Source: Clostridia bacterium
Lineage (GTDB): Bacteria; Bacillota; Clostridia; Oscillospirales; SIG627
Length of the DNA: 35,062 bases
NCBI GenBank assembly: GCA_017414535.1
Contig: JAFQMA010000054.1
Location: 1 to 35,062, forward strand
Reading direction: 5' to 3'
This document shows, piece by piece, positions 30,349-35,062 of this stretch (position 1 is the stretch's first letter; the number at the start of each line of letters is the position of its first letter). A program made the position numbers and the translations under genes. The notes beneath the pieces are model-generated. The model ran no database searches and was not told the origin of the DNA. It was given only the letters and a program-made list of their open reading frames with translations.

Positions 30349-30440
30349 TAAAATCAAAAGTTTTTGGGGAGGGGGTACGGGGGAGAGACCTTTTCGCAAA
30401 AGGTCCTCCCCCGAAAAGGGTTTCCCGTAAAAAACAAAAA
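30349..30440 (-). repeat. Interspersed element C, copy 4 (inverted)
   Basis: Reverse-complement orientation of copy 1: AAAAGTTTTTGGGGAGGG, then hairpin 30379-30412 (GGGGGAGAGACCTTTT and AAAGGTCCTCCCCC), then GAAAAGGGTTT. It lies about 70 bases before dpaA. Confidence 0.7.
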
Positions 30441-30478
30441 ATCCTCCTCCCCCGAAGCGCACCCTTTTTCGCCCTTCT

Positions 30479-30486
30479 CATATTAT
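30479..30486 (+). promoter_or_regulatory. Candidate sporulation-sigma -10 for dpaAB
   Basis: CATATTAT resembles sigma-K/sigma-E -10 elements, with GCACCC at 30459 as a possible sigma-K -35 (AC about 16 bases before CATA). dpaAB is sigma-K dependent in B. subtilis. Tentative. Confidence 0.35.
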
Positions 30487-30511
30487 GGCAGTGTGAAAAA
30501 GGAGACGAGCC

Positions 30512-31285
30512 ATGAATACTGCCTATCTTTTGGGGAGCGATCCCCGCTATACCGTCTTATCCCGCCTTCTCACCGAGGAAGGCTTTACCGTCTTTACCCA
30601 GCCGCCACCCACCGCCGGGGCGGTGCCCGCCCTCTATCTCTTTCCCTTTCGAACGGGGGAGGAGGAGATCCTCCGATGGCTGGAAAATGCCGCCACAGGG
30701 AGCCTTGCGGCCATAGGTCACGGAAGCGAGCGCCTGCGGGAGACCTGCCGTGCCCGCGGGATTCACCTGTTCCCCCTGTTGGAGGAGGAGGCCTACCTTA
30801 CCGCCAACGCCCGCGAGACCGCCCAGGGGGTGCTGACGGAGCTTCTGTGCCGCACGGATCGCCTTTTGGATGAGCTGACCGTGCTGATCACGGGCTTTGG
30901 TCGCTGCGGCAGAGAGCTTTGCCGCCTGCTGTGGCTCTGCGGGGCAGAGGTCTGGGTCCATTCCAACGAAGGCTCCAAAAGGCGCGCCGCCGAGGAGGGC
31001 TGGAACACCTGCCCCTTCCCCGACCCCTGCCTTGCCATGTTTGATCTGGTCATCAACACCGCCACAAGCCCCCTCTTTGACGCAGAGACCCTCTCCCTCC
31101 TGCGGGAGGATGCGGTGATCTATCAGGTAGCAAGCGGGAGGGCAGGCTTTACCGAGGAAGGTGCCAAGGATCCCCGCATCCTGCCCCTGCCCGCCATGCC
31201 GGGCAAGCACGTGTCCCAAAGCGAGGGCGAGCTCCTTTTTCGCCTCTTATTACAAAAAATGAAAGAAAGCGAGGGCTTTTTATGA
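30512..31285 (+). CDS. dpaA: Dipicolinate synthase subunit A
   Basis: 257 residues. With DpaB it makes dipicolinic acid from dihydrodipicolinate in the mother cell during sporulation. The N-terminal DpaA-type domain (AYLLGSDPRYTVLSRLLTEEG) is followed by ENAATGSLAAIGHGSERL and a Rossmann NAD(P) fold, VLITGFGRCGRELCRLLWLCGAEVWV (about 128-153). Late motifs are LVINTATSPLFDAETL and LPAMPGKHVSQSEGELL. It is shorter than typical DpaA (about 290-300), mainly in the N-terminal half. AAAGGAGACGAG precedes the ATG. It overlaps dpaB by 4 bases (ATGA). Confidence 0.9.
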   Translation: MNTAYLLGSDPRYTVLSRLLTEEGFTVFTQPPPTAGAVPALYLFPFRTGEEEILRWLENAATGSLAAIGHGSERLRETCRARGIHLFPLLEEEAYLTANARETAQGVLTELLCRTDRLLDELTVLITGFGRCGRELCRLLWLCGAEVWVHSNEGSKRRAAEEGWNTCPFPDPCLAMFDLVINTATSPLFDAETLSLLREDAVIYQVASGRAGFTEEGAKDPRILPLPAMPGKHVSQSEGELLFRLLLQKMKESEGFL

Positions 31286-31848
31286 AACAGGTTCTCGGCT
31301 TTGCCATCACGGGCTCCTTCTGTACCCTGGAAACCGCCCTCGGGCTGGTGGAAAAGCTCCGCGAGAAATACCGCGTGATCCCCATTTTATCGGAAAACGC
31401 CGCCACCACCGATACCCGCTTTATGAAGGCGGACTCTCTCCGCCGCCGTCTTACCGCACTTTGCGGTACGCCTCCTCTCACGGGGCTTTGCGAGGTGGAG
31501 CCCTTGGGCCCGGGAAAGGTGCTGGATCTGCTGATGGTGTGCCCCTGCACGGGCAACACCCTCTCCAAGCTTGCCCACGGCATTACCGATACCACCGTCA
31601 CCATGGCGGTCAAATCCCACCGCAGAAACGGCGGCAAGGTGCTCCTTGCCCTCTCCACCAACGACGCCCTTTCGGGCTCCGCTAAGAGCATCGGAGTTCT
31701 CCTTGACAAAAAGGGCTATTTTTTCGTCCCCCTCCGGCAGGACGATGCCGAGGGCAAGCCCCATTCCCTCCAGAGCCTCTGGGATACCGTGCCCGATGCC
31801 GTAGAGGCCGCCTTGGAGGGCAAAGCGCTGTCCCCCCTTTTGCGATAG
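31282..31848 (+). CDS. dpaB: Dipicolinate synthase subunit B
   Basis: 188 residues, flavoprotein-fold partner of DpaA. GFAITGSFCTLETALGLV at the N-terminus, then VCPCTGNTLSKLAHGITDTTVTMAVKSHRR (central family block, visible as MVCPCTGNTLSKLAHGI), LALSTNDALSGSAKSIG and YFFVPLRQDD. Start overlaps the dpaA stop, indicating coupled translation. The unit ends at the hairpin at 31864. Confidence 0.94.
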   Translation: MKQVLGFAITGSFCTLETALGLVEKLREKYRVIPILSENAATTDTRFMKADSLRRRLTALCGTPPLTGLCEVEPLGPGKVLDLLMVCPCTGNTLSKLAHGITDTTVTMAVKSHRRNGGKVLLALSTNDALSGSAKSIGVLLDKKGYFFVPLRQDDAEGKPHSLQSLWDTVPDAVEAALEGKALSPLLR

Positions 31849-31863
31849 CCTCAAAAAAAAGAA

Positions 31864-31890
31864 AAATCCGACCGAATATCGGTCGGATTT
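31864..31890. terminator. Bidirectional terminator between dpaB and carD
   Basis: Perfect 12-bp stem AAATCCGACCGA-ata-TCGGTCGGATTT with A-rich sequence on the left. It serves the minus-strand carD best and probably dpaB as well. Confidence 0.8.
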
Positions 31891-31892
31891 CG

Positions 31893-32402
31893 TTATTCAC
31901 CCGCAAATTCAAGTAAGGTGCGCACGCGAGGGCGTGCCTCCTCCACGGAGATGCCCAAAACGTAAGACATTTCAAAAAACAAAAGAGCCTCCGCATCCTT
32001 GAGGAAATAGTCGTCGGTGGTGTGAAGGCGCTTCCCCACGGCAACGTTTTCCTTTTTGTGATCGTAAATGGTCTTGATCAGTCGCAGCAGCCGCTCCCCC
32101 TCGCCGGAAAGCAAGGCAGCCTTGGACCATTCACTGCGGCGGCGGAAATCCCGCTCCCACACCGTTTCCATGGCAGGGGCGGCAGAAAGAAGAGCCTCCA
32201 TGGCGGGCCTCGTCATGGGATAGCGCATACGCTCCTTCAGATCCTCCCGAGCGCAGGGCACGTAGAGGGTGCTTCCCGCCTTGGCCAGGGGGGTCAGCAC
32301 GTAATACTCCTGCGGCTCGCCCGTGTGGGCCATTTCCCGCACGTCGTCCAAACGGCAAATCCCGTGCAGACTGTAACAAATGACGTCTCCGATCTTGAAC
32401 AT
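31893..32402 (-). CDS. CarD-family transcriptional regulator
   Basis: 169 residues. The N-terminal RNA-polymerase-interacting Tudor-like domain (FKIGDVICYSLHGICRLDDV, YYVLTPLAKAGSTLYVP) resembles CarD/CdnL and the TRCF RID domain. The C-terminal helical DNA-binding part contains ERLLRLIKTIYDHK, KRLHTTDDYFLKDAEALLFFEMSYVLGI seen in part as TTDDYFLKDAEALL. Such proteins stabilise open complexes at promoters. AGAAAGAGG lies before the ATG. Single gene, divergent from hrcA. Confidence 0.92.
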   Translation of the reverse strand: MFKIGDVICYSLHGICRLDDVREMAHTGEPQEYYVLTPLAKAGSTLYVPCAREDLKERMRYPMTRPAMEALLSAAPAMETVWERDFRRRSEWSKAALLSGEGERLLRLIKTIYDHKKENVAVGKRLHTTDDYFLKDAEALLFFEMSYVLGISVEEARPRVRTLLEFAGE

Positions 32403-32605
32403 GGGTCTTCCTCTTTCTTTAGCATATCTTATTATAGCACAAAATGTGACAAATTGAAAGAGAATTTTTCCCCTTTTTTTAATTTTTTTTGGGCACTATG
32501 CCTAAAGCTAAGGGATTTTTTCATTCCCCACGGCAAAAAAAGACTTGAGTCTGCCCCGCCCTGCCGAAAAATTTTACCCCTCTTTTTGCGTATAAGTGCA
32601 CCCTT

Positions 32606-32632
32606 TTGGCAATACTCCAAGGAGAGTGCTAA
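32606..32632 (+). promoter_or_regulatory. Possible second, degenerate CIRCE operator
   Basis: The right half-site GAGTGCTAA (32624-32632) is perfect. The left half at the correct distance reads TTGGCAATA, matching only 5 of 9 positions of TTAGCACTC. It lies about 30 bases upstream of the hrcA promoter. Confidence 0.4.
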
Positions 32633-32661
32633 AGAAAAAATGTGAATTTTTTGTGATTTAC

Positions 32662-32690
32662 TTGACAATTCCCCCCGTTCGTGATAAAGT
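32662..32690 (+). promoter_or_regulatory. Sigma-A promoter of hrcA-grpE-dnaK
   Basis: TTGACA (32662-32667), 17 bases, TAAAGT (32685-32690). The CIRCE begins 14 bases after the -10, over the first transcribed bases. Confidence 0.85.
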
Positions 32691-32703
32691 ATGGGTGAAG
32701 GGA

Positions 32704-32730
32704 TTAGCACTCGAAAGCCGAGAGTGCTAA
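32704..32730 (+). promoter_or_regulatory. CIRCE operator (HrcA binding site)
   Basis: TTAGCACTC, 9 bases, GAGTGCTAA: a perfect match to the CIRCE consensus. HrcA bound here represses the operon until heat shock draws GroEL away. It lies 24 bases before the hrcA start. Confidence 0.98.
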
Positions 32731-32754
32731 AAACAGAAAAAAGGCGGTGAGACA

Positions 32755-33807
32755 GTGCAGCTGAGCAGTCGTAAAAAGGAGATCCTGAAGGCGGTCATCG
32801 ACCTCTTCATCACCACGGGTGAGCCCGTAGGCTCCAAGGCCGTGATGGAGCGCCTGCCCCATCCCTGCTCCTCCGCCACCATCCGCAACGAGATGGCCGC
32901 CCTGGAAAAGCTGGAGCTTTTGGAGCAGCCCCACACCTCCGCGGGACGCATTCCCACGGGGCGCGGCTATCGCCTGTACGTGGACACCCTCATGGAGGAT
33001 TATCACCTCTCCTTTGAGGAAACGCTGTTGTTTCAGACCCTTCTGTCCGAGGAAAATCCCGATACGGATGCAGTCCTTTCGGATATGACCAAGCTCCTCT
33101 CCCGCATGACGGGCTATGCGGTGCTGGCCATCGCAGGCGAGCGCGTAGGCACCATCGAGCGCTTCGAGGGCGTTTACGTCTCCCCCCAAAGCTTCCTTCT
33201 TATTATGATCACCTCCACCGGCAAGGCCTTCACCCGCCAGCTGACGCTGGAGATCCCCACCGATCCCGAGGGCGTAGCCTTCATCGTAGGCATCCTCAAC
33301 GATCACCTGACCAAAAAGGAGCTGGGCGGCGTCACGCTGGAGCGTATGCTGGCCATGGAGCGGGACATGGGCGATTACCGCGGCATCACGGGTCCCATCA
33401 TTCGCATCATTTACGAGATGATGGAGGCATCGGGTCGCGAAAGCCTCACCGTCAGAGGGCTTTCCTCCCTGGCGGCCTTCCCCGAATTTCAGGAGGAGGG
33501 AGTCTTCGCCGACCTGCTGGGTGCCTTAGAGGATGAAAAGGCACTGCTGGATCGCTTCCGCGAGGGAGACGGGCGAAGCATGCACGTACACATCGGCTCC
33601 GAGGAGGAATCGGGACTGGACCGCACCAGCTTCGTTTCCTGCCCCTTCCGTCTGGGAAAGACCCTGACGGGCACCGTCTGCGTCATCGGCCCCAAGCGTA
33701 TGAATTACGCCGCGGCCATGGCAAAGCTGGAATATCTCTCCAAGCAAATCAACGCGGCTCACGGCTTTGAGCCCACCCTGCCGCTGATCGAAACAAAGGA
33801 TGAATAA
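32755..33807 (+). CDS. hrcA: Heat-inducible transcription repressor HrcA
   Basis: 350 residues with a GTG start. The N-terminal winged helix (SSRKKEILKAVIDLFITTGE, SATIRNEMAALEKLELLEQP, TSAGRIPTGRGYRLYVD) is the family signature. The central GAF-like region and dimerisation segment follow. It binds the CIRCE just upstream, so the operon is autoregulated. The grpE start is one base after its stop. The ribosome site, AAGGCGGTGAG, is only moderate, which may limit HrcA output. Confidence 0.97.
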   Translation: MQLSSRKKEILKAVIDLFITTGEPVGSKAVMERLPHPCSSATIRNEMAALEKLELLEQPHTSAGRIPTGRGYRLYVDTLMEDYHLSFEETLLFQTLLSEENPDTDAVLSDMTKLLSRMTGYAVLAIAGERVGTIERFEGVYVSPQSFLLIMITSTGKAFTRQLTLEIPTDPEGVAFIVGILNDHLTKKELGGVTLERMLAMERDMGDYRGITGPIIRIIYEMMEASGRESLTVRGLSSLAAFPEFQEEGVFADLLGALEDEKALLDRFREGDGRSMHVHIGSEEESGLDRTSFVSCPFRLGKTLTGTVCVIGPKRMNYAAAMAKLEYLSKQINAAHGFEPTLPLIETKDE

Positions 33808-33808
33808 C

Positions 33809-34345
33809 ATGGCAAAGAAAAAAGAAACAGAAGAAAAGATCAAGGAAACTCCCGTAGAGGAGACCGCCGAGGACCGCGAGGCGGAGATCCGGCTGAAGGA
33901 GCTGACCGAAAAGCTGGAGGCCTCCGAACAGGCCTTGGCCGAGGAAAAGGACCGCTATCTGCGCCTCCTTGCCGAATACGATAACTTCAAAAAGCGCACC
34001 GTCACGGAAAAGGAGGATCTGTATTTTGCCGCCAAGAGCGACGTGATCCGCAGGCTTCTTCCCGTCTTTGACAATTTCGACCGCGCCGCCGCCGTTTCCG
34101 ATCCGGAGCAGTTCAAGGCAGGCGTCGATATGATCATCTCCCAGTTCTTCCAGATCCTGGAGGGCATGGAGGTGCGCCAGATCGCCGCTGAGGGCGACGA
34201 GTTCGACCCCGTCTTCCACGAGGCTGTCTTCCGTGAGGAAAAGGAGGGCATCCCCGAAAACCACATCACCGAGGTGCTCCAAAAGGGCTACGCCATCGGT
34301 GACAAGGTCATCCGCCACGCCATGGTCAAGGTCTCGGCTTCGTGA
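33809..34345 (+). CDS. grpE: Nucleotide exchange factor GrpE
   Basis: 178 residues; releases ADP from DnaK. An acidic, charged N-terminal coiled coil (ELTEKLEASEQALAEEKDRYL) leads to LLAEYDNFKKRT and LLPVFDNFDRA. The C-terminal beta domain ends EVLQKGYAIGDKVIRHAMVKVS, the family signature. The ATG at 33809 is chosen over 33800 because AAAGG (33795-33799) would directly touch the earlier ATG. It is one base after the hrcA stop. Confidence 0.96.
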   Translation: MAKKKETEEKIKETPVEETAEDREAEIRLKELTEKLEASEQALAEEKDRYLRLLAEYDNFKKRTVTEKEDLYFAAKSDVIRRLLPVFDNFDRAAAVSDPEQFKAGVDMIISQFFQILEGMEVRQIAAEGDEFDPVFHEAVFREEKEGIPENHITEVLQKGYAIGDKVIRHAMVKVSAS

Positions 34346-34379
34346 CCTTTTTCCACATAAAAATTACAAATTACCTTAA

Positions 34380-35062
<683 letters not shown>

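Overview
The window looks like the chromosome of an endospore-forming member of the class Clostridia with fairly high G+C genes. The evidence is a SpoVM micro-protein, a SleC-like cortex-lytic protein, dipicolinate synthase DpaA/DpaB, AddAB instead of RecBCD, an HrcA/CIRCE-controlled grpE-dnaK cluster, an archaeal-type ProS, and dense GC-rich palindromic repeats between genes. No rRNA, tRNA, CRISPR array, transposase or complete prophage was recognised. The exact lineage (an uncultured Oscillospirales- or Christensenellales-like group) is inference.

Layout. 1-4747 (+): proS (5' end cut by the window edge) followed by nadA-nadB-nadC, the de novo route from aspartate to nicotinate mononucleotide. 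4748-7001: a repeat-rich region holding a lipoprotein gene (-) with an attenuator-like leader, and a very short spoVM gene (-) with a small membrane-protein gene just upstream. 7015-8043: a small unknown gene and a striking array of mini-hairpins. 8044-10233 (-): SleC-like protein with four peptidoglycan-binding repeats. 10322-12909 (+): ECF-transporter S component, PHP-family protein and SGNH/sialate-esterase-like protein. 13158-13952 (+): a single-pass membrane protein. 14012-20845 (-): addB-addA. 20998-24009 (+): nagB, then dat-alr (D-amino acids for the cell wall). 24062-25149 (-): short QueG-like Fe-S protein and an ABM-domain protein.

25196-28447 is the most unusual block. A complete phage-type terminase large subunit gene and a P22 gp3-like small subunit gene lie on the minus strand in canonical small-then-large order with no other phage genes. 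Between them, on the opposite strand, sits a TPP-riboswitch-controlled thiT-thiN unit (thiamine uptake and pyrophosphorylation). 28573-29318 (+) is a membrane protein. 29319-30511 is a 1.2-kb non-coding repeat island. 30512-31848 (+) is dpaA-dpaB. 31893-32402 (-) is a CarD-family regulator. 32606-35062 (+) is the CIRCE-controlled hrcA-grpE-dnaK operon, with dnaK cut by the window end.

Sporulation genes (spoVM, sleC-like, dpaAB) are spread among housekeeping genes, some with candidate sporulation-sigma -10 elements. The intergenic DNA carries at least three interspersed element families. The most notable is a chain of short hairpins joined by near-constant linkers, in which stem sequences change while pairing is kept. 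All calls rest on reading the sequence and on recalled family knowledge; no database search was made.
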